Positions 1 to 8,626 of a DNA stretch of 64,000 nucleotides are shown piece after piece. The position numbers and the translations under genes are program-made. This DNA is from Bacteroidota bacterium (GTDB lineage: Bacteria; Bacteroidota; Bacteroidia; Cytophagales; Cyclobacteriaceae). Location: positions 1-64,000 of the forward strand of contig JAFDYY010000008.1 in assembly GCA_018267195.1 (NCBI GenBank), in the 5' to 3' direction. Position 1 is the first letter of the stretch. Each line of letters opens with the position of its first letter. The notes under the pieces were generated by a model. The model did no database searches, was not told the DNA's origin, and worked only from the letters and a program-made list of their open reading frames with translations.

Positions 1-1361
1 TAACCGACCCCATCGGAGTAGCCTTTTATTTTCAGGATACCGATCCGGCTACGGGAACTATTGTAGCCAGCGCGGTAGGCAAAACCTACCTGGCCTACAC
101 TGCAGACAATAGCCCGGCCATACCTAATTTAATTTTTGGCACCCAGCAAAGCAACTACCAGATTATTGCCACGCCTATTCTATACACCGATAACACCATT
201 CCTTCCGTTCTGTCTGCGCTCGGCACGTATAACAATACGCAATGGCGTTTGTTCGATTTTGCCAATGGTGTAAACCTGGAATTTCCGGGTTTTAACAGCA
301 TCGTACCCGGCAAAGGCTATTGGCTCATTGCGCGCAATAATACCACCATCAAACCCGGGGCGGGAACGACTGTGCAAGTAGATGAACAAACTCCGTTCAC
401 CATCAACTTAGTGCCGGGATGGAACCTGATCGGCAACCCGTACAATTTTAAGATAGCGTGGAGTGATCTGGTAATCCCTTCGGGTACGAGTGGTTTTAAA
501 ACTTTTACGAATGGTGCGCTGGCTCCTGCCGCTACCTTAAATGCGTGGCAGGGGGCATTTGTGTTTTCGGCAGCCGGTGGGGCGCTGCAAATTCCGCCCC
601 TAAAAAACAGTTCGCTGGGGCAGCGGGTAGCCAGCGGCCACGAGCCGGGTGCAGAGGCATCCGACCAATGGCAGGTAAGCCTGGGGATAACGGCTCATGG
701 ACTAACTAACCAGGTGGGTGGGTTTGGCATGAGTACCCGGAGCAGCGATAGAAAGTTAAGTGCAGGCGATGAACCCGGCATGATGTTCCCTGAAGGGCTG
801 GCTATCCCGCAAATTATTTTCGATCAGAAGAAAGAAGGGCTCTTGCTCACCCAATACATAGCTCCGCTGTGCGAGTCGTATGCGTGGTCATTTACAACGG
901 ATACCCAGGAGGGCGAATTGCAATGGGACGCGGCCGCACTGGCTACCGCTCCCCGGAAATTGGTGCTGGTCGATCGAACCAGTAAAGTAGCCCTGGATAT
1001 GCTTCACCTTTCTTCGTACAAAATTTCAGGGGGGAACAGGTTTACCATTTATTATGGGGATCAGAATTATATTAATAAAGAATTGAGTGAAGTATTGCCC
1101 CTGCTGGGCACGCCCTACCCCAACCCGGTGCAGGATAAAATAAAATTGCCGGTCTATGTTTCTGAAAAAAACGGGGGCACCACCGTGGAAGCAGCCGTGT
1201 ATGATGTGCAGGGAAACATAGTGGTGCGCTGGAATTCGGAAAGCCTCAGCTCGGGGGCGCAAGTGCTTGAAATAAACAGCAGCTTACCCGCAGGCATCTA
1301 TGTAATGCACCTGCAAGCCGGCACAGGAGAACACAAAGCCATAAAACTAATTGTTAACTAA
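1..1361 (+). CDS. T9SS type A sorting domain protein, 3' part (5' end outside window)
   Basis: The reading frame is open from base 3, so the start lies upstream of the window. The visible part is about 450 residues of a secreted or surface protein. The last 80 or so residues match a type IX secretion sorting domain: a YPNPVQDK motif near the domain start, a beta-rich stretch, then a PAGIYVMHLQ motif and a basic IKLIVN end. Such domains direct export through the T9SS and anchoring or release at the cell surface. The rest is rich in Gly, Asn and Thr, with repeated G-W-N-L-I-G-type motifs, and looks like all-beta structure, but I recognise no enzymatic domain. The next gene starts 9 bases after the stop, so the two are probably co-transcribed. 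Confidence 0.85.
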   Translation, partial: TDPIGVAFYFQDTDPATGTIVASAVGKTYLAYTADNSPAIPNLIFGTQQSNYQIIATPILYTDNTIPSVLSALGTYNNTQWRLFDFANGVNLEFPGFNSIVPGKGYWLIARNNTTIKPGAGTTVQVDEQTPFTINLVPGWNLIGNPYNFKIAWSDLVIPSGTSGFKTFTNGALAPAATLNAWQGAFVFSAAGGALQIPPLKNSSLGQRVASGHEPGAEASDQWQVSLGITAHGLTNQVGGFGMSTRSSDRKLSAGDEPGMMFPEGLAIPQIIFDQKKEGLLLTQYIAPLCESYAWSFTTDTQEGELQWDAAALATAPRKLVLVDRTSKVALDMLHLSSYKISGGNRFTIYYGDQNYINKELSEVLPLLGTPYPNPVQDKIKLPVYVSEKNGGTTVEAAVYDVQGNIVVRWNSESLSSGAQVLEINSSLPAGIYVMHLQAGTGEHKAIKLIVN

Positions 1362-1370
1362 CTTAACCCC

Positions 1371-2495
1371 ATGCGTATGAAATTGATAAAACTGCTTCTG
1401 CTTACTCTATCAGGGTTGTATTATGTGCCCAGCCTGGCACAGGCCGTAGAAAAAATAACTGACCCGGTTCGCCTCACGCTCAAAGATACATCGCCTCCTC
1501 TAGTGTATCTCCATTACAAAAATAATGGTGCCTTGAATACCGAAGGAAAGGTAGAAGTTTTTATAACCGTAAAAGATCAATCCGGCATTTCGTCCGTCTC
1601 TATTGATAACATTTTGCAAACCGTTACTCCCGATAAAGATTCTATTTCCTTTGCCAAGTCGTTTGCTCCCAACCACGAAGTGTTGGTAACGGCCAAAGAC
1701 AAATTCAACAATGTAAAAGAGCGCTCATTAGTTATCCGGGGGCAGGTTCCCCAGGCGGTCAGTCCCTCAGATCTTGCCGTAGTTACCCAGCATAAAAATT
1801 ATATGATGCTCATCAGCGAAGAAGAATACCAGGATCCCAGCATTGCTTCCCTGAGTGAACCTTTTAAAGATGCCAACCGGCTGAAAGAAGTTTTAACCCA
1901 GAAATACACATTTGAGAAAAGTGAAATCCTGCTTCTCAAAAATCCTACCTATGAAGATATCGAAATCAAGTTTGAAGAATTAAGTAAGATAATTACTCCG
2001 CACGATAACCTGCTCATTTTTTATGCAGGCCATGGCTACTTTGATGAGAAAACAAAAATTGGGTATTGGCTGCCCTCCGATGCCCAGGAAAAAAATAAAG
2101 CACGCTGGTTTAGAAATAGTGCGTTAGTTGAAAATATTGGAGCGATCAATTCCAAGCACACACTCTTGATTGCCGATGCCTGCTTTAGCGGGAGCATCTT
2201 CAAAACCCGGGCTCCGTTTAACAATGCCAATCCCGATATAGTAAATATGATGAAACGCCCCAGCCGGAAGGCGATTACCAGCGGTTCGCTAACGACTGTT
2301 CCCGATAAAAGTCAGTTTATGAAATACCTGATCAAGGCTCTGGAAGAAAATAATGATAAATATTTACCAACCGAAGATTTATTTGATACGGTAAGAATCG
2401 GTTTAAAAAATAATTCTGAAACTAAACCTCTATATGGAGAAATCAGAGATGCCGGAGACGAAGGCGGGAATTTTGTGTTTATCAGACGAGAATAG
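1371..2495 (+). CDS. Secreted caspase-like peptidase (C14 family)
   Basis: A 374-residue protein with a Sec signal peptide (residues about 1-24, hydrophobic core LLLLTLSGLYYV). Residues 40-125 look like a small Ig-like beta domain. Residues about 142-370 are a caspase fold: the catalytic His lies in YAGHG (His221) and the catalytic Cys in ADACFSG (Cys271), with a hydrophobic strand before each. Family knowledge: peptidase C14 orthocaspases cleave after basic or acidic residues, and bacterial physiological roles are mostly unknown. The signal peptide places this one in the periplasm or outside the cell. It follows the T9SS-sorted protein by 9 bases. An internal ATG at 1377 is an equally good start. 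The substrate cannot be told from sequence. Confidence 0.87.
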   Translation: MRMKLIKLLLLTLSGLYYVPSLAQAVEKITDPVRLTLKDTSPPLVYLHYKNNGALNTEGKVEVFITVKDQSGISSVSIDNILQTVTPDKDSISFAKSFAPNHEVLVTAKDKFNNVKERSLVIRGQVPQAVSPSDLAVVTQHKNYMMLISEEEYQDPSIASLSEPFKDANRLKEVLTQKYTFEKSEILLLKNPTYEDIEIKFEELSKIITPHDNLLIFYAGHGYFDEKTKIGYWLPSDAQEKNKARWFRNSALVENIGAINSKHTLLIADACFSGSIFKTRAPFNNANPDIVNMMKRPSRKAITSGSLTTVPDKSQFMKYLIKALEENNDKYLPTEDLFDTVRIGLKNNSETKPLYGEIRDAGDEGGNFVFIRRE

Positions 2496-2547
2496 GCACC
2501 GATACAGATAAGCAGGCGTAGAGAACCGCTATCTACCAACCAAAAAC

Positions 2548-2581
2548 AAAGGGCCGTTACCTCGTGGGTAACGACCCTTTT
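2548..2581 (-). terminator. Intrinsic terminator, probably bidirectional
   Basis: An 11-base stem (2551-2561 pairing with 2567-2577, one mismatch) is extended by AAA/TTT and closes on a five-base loop. On the minus strand it follows tRNA-Thr by about ten bases and is followed by a T-rich run. On the plus strand it also ends in TTTT and follows the caspase-like gene, so it probably serves both. Confidence 0.75.
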
Positions 2582-2590
2582 ATTATTCAG

Positions 2591-2663
<73 letters not shown>

Positions 2664-2711
2664 TAAAAACGAGGTGCAAAAATAACGGAAGATTATTGGA
2701 TTGCAAGTTTT

Positions 2712-4595
2712 TTAAGACGCCCTCACCATTTGCAATTGCTTTTTCAGAAGAGTCAGTGCTTCATCGGCTTCCTTTATTTTCAGGCTAAACTCTTCTTTCA
2801 TTTTCTCGGCATTTTTAGAACGGCCAAAAAACTCAAGATTATTCCGCAATACCGATAGGTCGTTTTCGGCTTTGGCAATCTGTTTGCGCAAGTGGAATTC
2901 TTTCTGGTGTATTTTTTTGTCGCCCTGATGGCCTTGTTTTATACCGGCCAGTTGTACATCTAACGTTACTTCGTCTTTTTCATTTTTAGACAAAGGTAAA
3001 GAAGCAATGGCTTTGCCTAACGATTCGGTATATTTCTGTTTAATAAAATGTACGGCTTGCTTGGGCACAAAACCTAAGTTCATAAATTGGGTTTGCAGTT
3101 CTTTAATCTGCTGGCTTGTGCCGGTGCCTTCCTGAGCTATTTTGTTAAGTTCTGTTATAATAGATTCTTTCTTGGTCAGGTTTTCGAAATTCTCCCGTTC
3201 GGCTTGCGTCATCTGCGACCTGCGCTGCTCAAAAAAGAAATCGCAGGCGGCTTTAAATTGTTCAAAAATTTTCTCCCGTTGTTTTTCAGGCACGGCCCCT
3301 ATTTTTTTCCACTGTTGTTGCAGCGATTTCAGTTCGGCCGATGCTTTATTCCAATCCTGGCTGTCTTTTAAAGCAATGGCTTTATTGAGCAAATCGTTTT
3401 TCAGTTGCAGGTTTGCCTGACGCTCGGCATCCAGTTTTTTAAAAAATATGCTTTTGTTATGAAAAAAAGTTTTGAAAGCACTCCAGAATTTCCGGTTTAT
3501 TTCGCGGGTATGGGTACGGGGCACTCCCCCGATGGCCTCCCACCGCTTTTGTATTTCTAAAATCTCTTTCGTTTTTTGGTTCCAGTCTTTAATACGGTCG
3601 GTAGTAAACCCGGCAAAGGCGGCTACCTCGGCATTTACTTTCTCTTTCTCGGCCAGGTTCTTTTGAAGTTCTTTCAGTACTTCGGCCACCAGCGCATCGC
3701 GCTTCACATACAGGGCATCGGACGCTGCTTTAAACTGCTGCCAAACAGCTTCTTTCTCTTCGATGGGAACGGGGCCGATATGGCGAAATTCGTTGTGCAA
3801 CTCGTTCAGTTCTTTTACCGCTAACCCAATATTTTCAACTGACAACAACTGATTGGCTTTGGCCGTTAATTCTTTTTTTAACTCCAGGTTTTTCTTGCGA
3901 TCGAGTTCTTTCAGTTCAAAATAGATGCTGCGTTGGTCGTAATACCGGTCAACCAGCGCATTGTAATTAGCCCACAATGTTTTGACTTCATTTTGCGGCA
4001 CCTGTCCAAGGGTGCGCCATTCTTTTTGAATGTCTTTAAATATTCTGAGCGAATGCTCGGTGTCTTCCCCATCGGCCAGTTCGCGCAGTTTTTCCAACAG
4101 CAATTTTTTAGCCTGCAGATTGGCATTTTTTTGCTCTTCTATTTCGCGGAAATACCGTTGTTTGTTTTCGCGTATCGATTTTACATAGATATCAAAAGCA
4201 CTATCCCACTCATCGCCTTTGTATTCAAAATCTTCTTCATTGCCTCCGTCCAGTTTAAAGCGGGCTAAGGCTTCGGCCCGCTCGTGATTACGAATGGAGT
4301 CGAACATCGGCTTAATCTCGCGAATAATTTCTTCGGCTCTTTTAAAATCATTAGCTCCGGCAACTTCTTTCAAAAGGTTGACAAAATCTTTTTTTCCAAA
4401 GGATGAATAATCAACCGGCTTATGAAGCAAGCTCAATTCGTCTTCTTCCATGGCTTTATCTTCCGGCCAATCGGTTGGGTGTAACTCTTCCCCGCTCAGT
4501 TCATCCGTTTGGGTGCCGTCCAGAACGGCTGCCTGACCAATCCAGGCTCCATTTTCTTCCTTCAACTCGCTGCCGTTTTCCATGAGGTTATGCAA
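2712..4595 (-). CDS. DUF349 repeat protein
   Basis: A 627-residue, highly charged and largely helical protein. It holds at least four DUF349 repeats, each marked by a W-x-x-hydrophobic-G-x-V-P signature: WRTLGQVP, FRHIGPVP (Trp replaced by Phe), WEAIGGVP and WKKIGAVP, with a fifth degenerate copy FMNLGFVP near residue 500. The C-terminal 100 residues are a probable coiled coil. No signal peptide or membrane segment is seen, so it is cytoplasmic. DUF349 proteins are widespread in Bacteroidota and Actinobacteria and their function is not established. The ATG at 4583, giving a protein beginning MENGSEL, is a plausible alternative start. It is transcribed alone towards the tRNA gene. Confidence 0.88.
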   Translation of the reverse strand: MHNLMENGSELKEENGAWIGQAAVLDGTQTDELSGEELHPTDWPEDKAMEEDELSLLHKPVDYSSFGKKDFVNLLKEVAGANDFKRAEEIIREIKPMFDSIRNHERAEALARFKLDGGNEEDFEYKGDEWDSAFDIYVKSIRENKQRYFREIEEQKNANLQAKKLLLEKLRELADGEDTEHSLRIFKDIQKEWRTLGQVPQNEVKTLWANYNALVDRYYDQRSIYFELKELDRKKNLELKKELTAKANQLLSVENIGLAVKELNELHNEFRHIGPVPIEEKEAVWQQFKAASDALYVKRDALVAEVLKELQKNLAEKEKVNAEVAAFAGFTTDRIKDWNQKTKEILEIQKRWEAIGGVPRTHTREINRKFWSAFKTFFHNKSIFFKKLDAERQANLQLKNDLLNKAIALKDSQDWNKASAELKSLQQQWKKIGAVPEKQREKIFEQFKAACDFFFEQRRSQMTQAERENFENLTKKESIITELNKIAQEGTGTSQQIKELQTQFMNLGFVPKQAVHFIKQKYTESLGKAIASLPLSKNEKDEVTLDVQLAGIKQGHQGDKKIHQKEFHLRKQIAKAENDLSVLRNNLEFFGRSKNAEKMKEEFSLKIKEADEALTLLKKQLQMVRAS

Positions 4596-4626
4596 AATGT
4601 AAAAATACGTAAATCCTTTAATTTTT

Positions 4627-5238
4627 TTAGTTCAAAGTGGGGTCCACCGGATAGTTTGAGTACATTGAAAACCGTCCGCCCATAGCTTTTAAGGTGGCTC
4701 GCCACATTAAATCAAATTCCGTTTCAAAAATCAATTCTTCCGACACCCGGTCGCTCACAATCCACGAATTGGTTTTAATTTCTTCTTCCAGTTGTCCGTA
4801 CGACCACCCGCTGTAGCCCAGGAAAAATTTAATGTCCTCCGGGTGGGTTTGGCCTGTTTTTAGTTGGTCAACAATATCATCAAAATCACCTCCCCAAAAA
4901 ATCCCTTTCGCCACCTCTACTGCACCGGCCACATCCGGGTGGCGATGCAAATAATGAAGGGTGTCTTGCTGAACCGGTCCGCCTAAGCAGGCACTGTTTT
5001 TTACATAACTTAAATCACTTACCAACGACCCCACAGTGGATTCGGTAGGGCGGTTCAGCACAAACCCGATGGTGCCATCGTCATTATGTTCGCAAAGCAA
5101 TATTATGGTGCGGTCAAAATTAGGGTCGGCCAAATAGGGTTCCGAAATCAACAGCCGGCCGGCCTGTGGTTTTAGGTGATTGGTATAATCAAAAAAATCC
5201 ATCATGACATCGCTCATCTTCGTAAAATTACTATTCAA
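4627..5238 (-). CDS. YqgE/AlgH family protein
   Basis: A protein of up to 203 residues matching the YqgE/AlgH (DUF179) family. The family hallmark PQAGRLLISEP is near the N terminus, followed by DPNFDRTIILLCEH, GTIGFVLNRP and, in the C-terminal half, FFLGYSGWSYGQLEEE. It has no signal peptide and is presumably cytoplasmic. AlgH was first linked to alginate regulation in Pseudomonas; a general biochemical role is not known. Met codons at 5217, 5205 and 5202 are alternative starts, and the last gives MDFFDYTNHL, closer to the usual family start. It is transcribed divergently from pdxH. Confidence 0.9.
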   Translation of the reverse strand: MNSNFTKMSDVMMDFFDYTNHLKPQAGRLLISEPYLADPNFDRTIILLCEHNDDGTIGFVLNRPTESTVGSLVSDLSYVKNSACLGGPVQQDTLHYLHRHPDVAGAVEVAKGIFWGGDFDDIVDQLKTGQTHPEDIKFFLGYSGWSYGQLEEEIKTNSWIVSDRVSEELIFETEFDLMWRATLKAMGGRFSMYSNYPVDPTLN

Positions 5239-5272
5239 TTTTACCTTTTAATTTTCCAAATCAAAGTTATTT

Positions 5273-5935
5273 TTGTGTTACAGACAAGTACAATTGAAGC
5301 CAATTCCTGACATCCGAAAAGATTATTCCAAGTTTTCACTTGATATGGCTTCGGTCGATCAAGACCCTATCGTTCAATTCCGCAAATGGTTTGACGAAGT
5401 GCTGGCAGCCGGCCTGCCCGAACCTAATGCGCTTACACTTTCTACGGTATCCGTCAATGGTATGCCTTCTGCCCGGATCGTACTGCTGAAAGGGGTTGAT
5501 GACGGCAAATTTGTTTTTTATACCAACTACCAAAGTCAAAAAGGAAAAGAATTAGAAGCTAATCCGGCTTGTGCCCTCACTTTTTTTTGGGCAGGTTTAG
5601 AACGGCAAGTACGGGTAGAGGGGATTGCTGCCCGGGCGAGCCTTCAAACATCTGAAACCTATTTTCAAAGTCGCCCGCGCGAAAGCCAAATCGGTGCCTG
5701 GGCTTCGCCTCAAAGTTCGATTATAGCCGGTCGCGAAATCCTGGAAGAACGCGTGCATCAACTTCAGGAAAAATTTGCCGGCCAAAATATACTTCCCAAA
5801 CCGAACCAGTGGGGTGGATTTGAAGTAGATCCAATGCGGATTGAGTTTTGGCAAGGCCGCCCCAGCCGCCTGCACGACCGGATTGTGTTTACCAAGGTCA
5901 ATGGCCAATGGCAGATTCATCGGCTTGCACCCTGA
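5273..5935 (+). CDS. pdxH: Pyridoxamine 5'-phosphate oxidase
   Basis: PdxH oxidises pyridoxine or pyridoxamine 5'-phosphate to pyridoxal 5'-phosphate with FMN and oxygen, the last step of B6 salvage. Family motifs are in order: SARIVLLKG (66-74), YTNYQSQKG (83-91), WAGLERQVRVEG (106-117), SRPRESQIGAWAS (133-145), WQGRPSRLHDR (193-203) and the C-terminal HRLAP. The start is uncertain. The longest frame opens with TTG at 5273, but a promoter-like TATTTTTG covers 5268-5275. A second TTG at 5294 would give MKPIPDIRKDYSK and 213 residues, close to family length; the first ATG (5345) is too late. The gene converges on bshB1 with no bases between the stop codons. Confidence 0.93.
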   Translation: MCYRQVQLKPIPDIRKDYSKFSLDMASVDQDPIVQFRKWFDEVLAAGLPEPNALTLSTVSVNGMPSARIVLLKGVDDGKFVFYTNYQSQKGKELEANPACALTFFWAGLERQVRVEGIAARASLQTSETYFQSRPRESQIGAWASPQSSIIAGREILEERVHQLQEKFAGQNILPKPNQWGGFEVDPMRIEFWQGRPSRLHDRIVFTKVNGQWQIHRLAP

Positions 5936-6652
5936 TTATTTTAAGTGAAACAGGTTATCTATGCCCAGGTGATGATCTAGGGTAAAACCTTCCCCGTATT
6001 TTGCCCCGATAGAATAGCCCAACTCATGACCGCGTGCTTCAATTAATTTCATAAAGCCGGGGTTGGATATGAAGGTTTCAGGTTCCTGGCTCTGCGGATC
6101 ATAGAACTGTGATTTAAAAGCCCGGAGTGCCTCCATTTTTTTATTCCAGAAATCAGATACATCAACAATAAAATCGGGTTTGATGTACTGGCTTTGTATA
6201 AAATGATATACCTGCCGGGGCCGCCATTCATTTTGGATTTTCCCCTCGTATTCTGTTTCTACTTTAGATAAGCCCGAAAGAAAACAGCACTCGCGCACCA
6301 GCGCTGCAGCCTTCCCATGATCGGGGTGCCGGTCGCGCACGGCATTGGTTAATATAATTTGAGGTTGATAAGCACGGATCTCAGCGATTATCTTCGTTTT
6401 CTCCTCTTCCGAAAAACCAAAAAAACCATCACGCAGCTTTAGATTTTTCCGAACCGACAGCCCAATGAAGCGGGCAGCTTCGGCCGCTTCATTTTCTCGG
6501 ATTTCTACCGTACCGCGTGTACCTAACTCACCTTGTGTAAGGTCTATAACCCCCGCTTTATATCCCAGTGAAATATGTTTGGCAAGCGTTCCCGCACAAC
6601 TAATCTCGGCATCATCGGGGTGGGCACACAGCGCAAGAATATCCAGCTTCAT
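5936..6652 (-). CDS. bshB1: Bacillithiol biosynthesis deacetylase BshB1
   Basis: A 238-residue LmbE-like zinc deacetylase. BshB1 removes the acetyl group from GlcNAc-malate to give GlcN-malate, the second step of bacillithiol synthesis. The zinc motif AHPDDAE is at residues 10-16 and the second motif DRHPDHG at 107-113, as in characterised BshB enzymes. I placed the start at 6652 (MKLDILALCAHP) because the open frame runs upstream into trxB and the family begins just before the AHPDD motif. It starts five bases after the trxB stop, so the two form an operon. Bacillithiol is the main low-molecular-weight thiol of Firmicutes and many Bacteroidota. bshA and bshC are not in the window. Confidence 0.92.
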   Translation of the reverse strand: MKLDILALCAHPDDAEISCAGTLAKHISLGYKAGVIDLTQGELGTRGTVEIRENEAAEAARFIGLSVRKNLKLRDGFFGFSEEEKTKIIAEIRAYQPQIILTNAVRDRHPDHGKAAALVRECCFLSGLSKVETEYEGKIQNEWRPRQVYHFIQSQYIKPDFIVDVSDFWNKKMEALRAFKSQFYDPQSQEPETFISNPGFMKLIEARGHELGYSIGAKYGEGFTLDHHLGIDNLFHLK

Positions 6653-6657
6653 CTTAA

Positions 6658-7608
6658 CTAGGCATGAATAGGTTCTGCCTCTTTGGCGGCCAAAAATTTT
6701 TCGGCATCCAGAGCACTCATGCAACCTGTGCCTGCCGCGGTAACCGCCTGGCGATAAACACGATCGGCCACGTCTCCGGCTGCAAAAACACCCTCTACTC
6801 CGGTCTTGGTAGAGCCGGGCAATACTTTGATGTAACCGGCTTCATCCATTTCTAATTGCTCTCGGAAAATATCGGTATTGGGTTGATGGCCAATAGCCAG
6901 AAAAAATCCTTGCACGGCTATCACTTTAGGCAACCCATTGGCATTTACCCGTATGCCGGTTACTCCCTGATCATCGCCCAGTATTTCTTCGGTTTGTGTA
7001 TTCCAATGAATCTGAATGTTGGGGGTATTCTTTACCCTCTCCTGCATGATTTTGGAAGCCCGCATTTCGTTTCTGCGAACGATGAGATGAACCTTGGTAC
7101 AAAGTTTTGACAGATAGGTAGCCTCTTCGGCTGCCGAATCGCCCGCGCCCACTACGGCTACTTCTTTACCCCGATAGAAAAATCCATCGCATACGGCACA
7201 GGCCGATACGCCCCGGTTTAAAAAAGTTTGTTCGGAAGGCAACCCAAGGTATTTGGCAGAAGCTCCCGTAGCCACAATTACAGCCTCGGCTTCCAGCAAC
7301 TGTTTATCGTCTATGGTAATTTTTAAAGGATAGGATGAAAAATCAACAGCTGTAACCTGGGCATAGTGAATTTGGGTACCAAACCGCTCCGCTTGTTTCT
7401 GAAGATCAACCATCATTTGAGAGCCGTTTACCCCTTCCGGATATCCGGGAAAATTCTCTACATCGTTCGTAGTAGTTAATTGGCCTCCCGGCTGGCTTCC
7501 GGTGTAGATAACCGGCTTTAGCCCCGCTCGGGCCGCATAGATAGCGGCTGTATAACCGGCCGGCCCGGAACCAATAATTAAGACTTTTACTTTATCTGTG
7601 TTTTTCAT
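6658..7608 (-). CDS. trxB: Thioredoxin-disulfide reductase
   Basis: A 316-residue flavoprotein that uses NADPH to reduce thioredoxin. The FAD-binding motif GSGPAGY is at residues 13-19, the redox-active CAVCD at 137-141, the NADPH site GAGDSAAEEA from 154, and the C-terminal FAD motif GVFAAGDV near 275. Length and CxxC placement match low-molecular-weight TrxB. The redox cysteines argue against a bacilliredoxin reductase of the YpdA/Bdr type, which lacks this CxxC. It is the first gene of a two-gene unit with bshB1 and lies 78 bases downstream of rpoD, behind that gene's terminator. Confidence 0.95.
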   Translation of the reverse strand: MKNTDKVKVLIIGSGPAGYTAAIYAARAGLKPVIYTGSQPGGQLTTTNDVENFPGYPEGVNGSQMMVDLQKQAERFGTQIHYAQVTAVDFSSYPLKITIDDKQLLEAEAVIVATGASAKYLGLPSEQTFLNRGVSACAVCDGFFYRGKEVAVVGAGDSAAEEATYLSKLCTKVHLIVRRNEMRASKIMQERVKNTPNIQIHWNTQTEEILGDDQGVTGIRVNANGLPKVIAVQGFFLAIGHQPNTDIFREQLEMDEAGYIKVLPGSTKTGVEGVFAAGDVADRVYRQAVTAAGTGCMSALDAEKFLAAKEAEPIHA

Positions 7609-7630
7609 AACCGAATTTCATATAGACAAA

Positions 7631-7655
7631 AAAGGTCTCAATGAAAGAGACCTTT
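7631..7655 (-). terminator. Intrinsic terminator after rpoD
   Basis: A perfect nine-base stem (7631-7639 with 7647-7655) with a seven-base loop is followed on the minus strand by a run of T residues. It lies about 30 bases beyond the rpoD stop and separates rpoD from trxB. Confidence 0.85.
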
Positions 7656-7686
7656 AATTTATGTTATGTTTATTGATTTAACACCT

Positions 7687-8550
7687 TTATCCCAGGTAAG
7701 GTTTCAAGGCCTTGCTGCGGCTAGTATGACGTAGCCTGCGAATGGCTTTTTCTTTAATTTGTCTTACCCGTTCGCGGGTTAGGCTAAATTTCTCACCAAT
7801 TTCTTCTAACGTCATGGCGTGTTCCCCATTCAGCCCAAAGTAGAGCGTAATAACATCGGCTTCGCGTTGGGTAAGGGTTGAGAGAGCGCGTTGCACTTCT
7901 CTGCGCAGCGAATCGGTAATCAGGCCGGAGTCGGGTGTTTCTTCACTATCGTTTTCCAATACATCCAACAAACTATTTTCCTCTCCCTGCACAAAAGGTG
8001 CATCCATCGAAACATGGCGGCCGGAAATTTTCATAGTATCCACCACTTCGGCTGTGGTTACTTCCAGCACTTCGGCCAATTCTTCGGGCGATGGTTCGCG
8101 CTCATACTTTTGTTCCAGTTCAGAGAATGTTTTGGAAATTTTATTGAGCGACCCTACCCGGTTTAACGGCAAGCGCACAATACGCGATTGCTCGGCCAAG
8201 GCTTGTAAAATGGATTGACGAATCCACCAAACGGCATACGAGATAAATTTAAAACCGCGTGTTTCGTCAAACCGCTGGGCGGCTTTGATCAACCCCAGGT
8301 TGCCTTCGTTGATTAAATCGCCTAACGACAACCCCTGGTTTTGGTATTGTTTGGCTACCGAAACCACGAAGCGCAAATTGGCTTTGGTTAGTTTTTCCAA
8401 CGCAATTTGATCGCTTTCTTTGATGCGTTTAGCTAACTCTACCTCTTCATCAGGTGTGAGCAAATCTACCTTGCCTATTTCCTGAAGGTATTTGTCCAGC
8501 GATTGGCTTTCGCGGTTGGTAATCTGTTTACTGATCTTTAGCTGTCTCAT
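7687..8550 (-). CDS. rpoD: RNA polymerase primary sigma factor, Bacteroidota short type
   Basis: A 287-residue sigma-70 family factor that directs RNA polymerase to housekeeping promoters. It opens with [19 protein letters not shown], the conserved start of Bacteroidota primary sigma factors, which lack the long region 1.1 of proteobacterial RpoD. Region 1.2 ([16 protein letters not shown]) follows, then region 2 with [17 protein letters not shown] and [10 protein letters not shown], region 3, and region 4 with the helix-turn-helix [19 protein letters not shown]. These factors recognise TTTG / TAnnTTTG promoters; several such boxes are listed here. It is a single-gene unit ending in a strong terminator. 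Confidence 0.95.
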   Translation of the reverse strand: MRQLKISKQITNRESQSLDKYLQEIGKVDLLTPDEEVELAKRIKESDQIALEKLTKANLRFVVSVAKQYQNQGLSLGDLINEGNLGLIKAAQRFDETRGFKFISYAVWWIRQSILQALAEQSRIVRLPLNRVGSLNKISKTFSELEQKYEREPSPEELAEVLEVTTAEVVDTMKISGRHVSMDAPFVQGEENSLLDVLENDSEETPDSGLITDSLRREVQRALSTLTQREADVITLYFGLNGEHAMTLEEIGEKFSLTRERVRQIKEKAIRRLRHTSRSKALKPYLG

Positions 8551-8626
8551 GATTGGTATTACCTTCGTTTAAACACGTGAAAATTAGAAATAAGTTCCGT
8601 AAATAATCAAGTAAAATCCAGACAAA

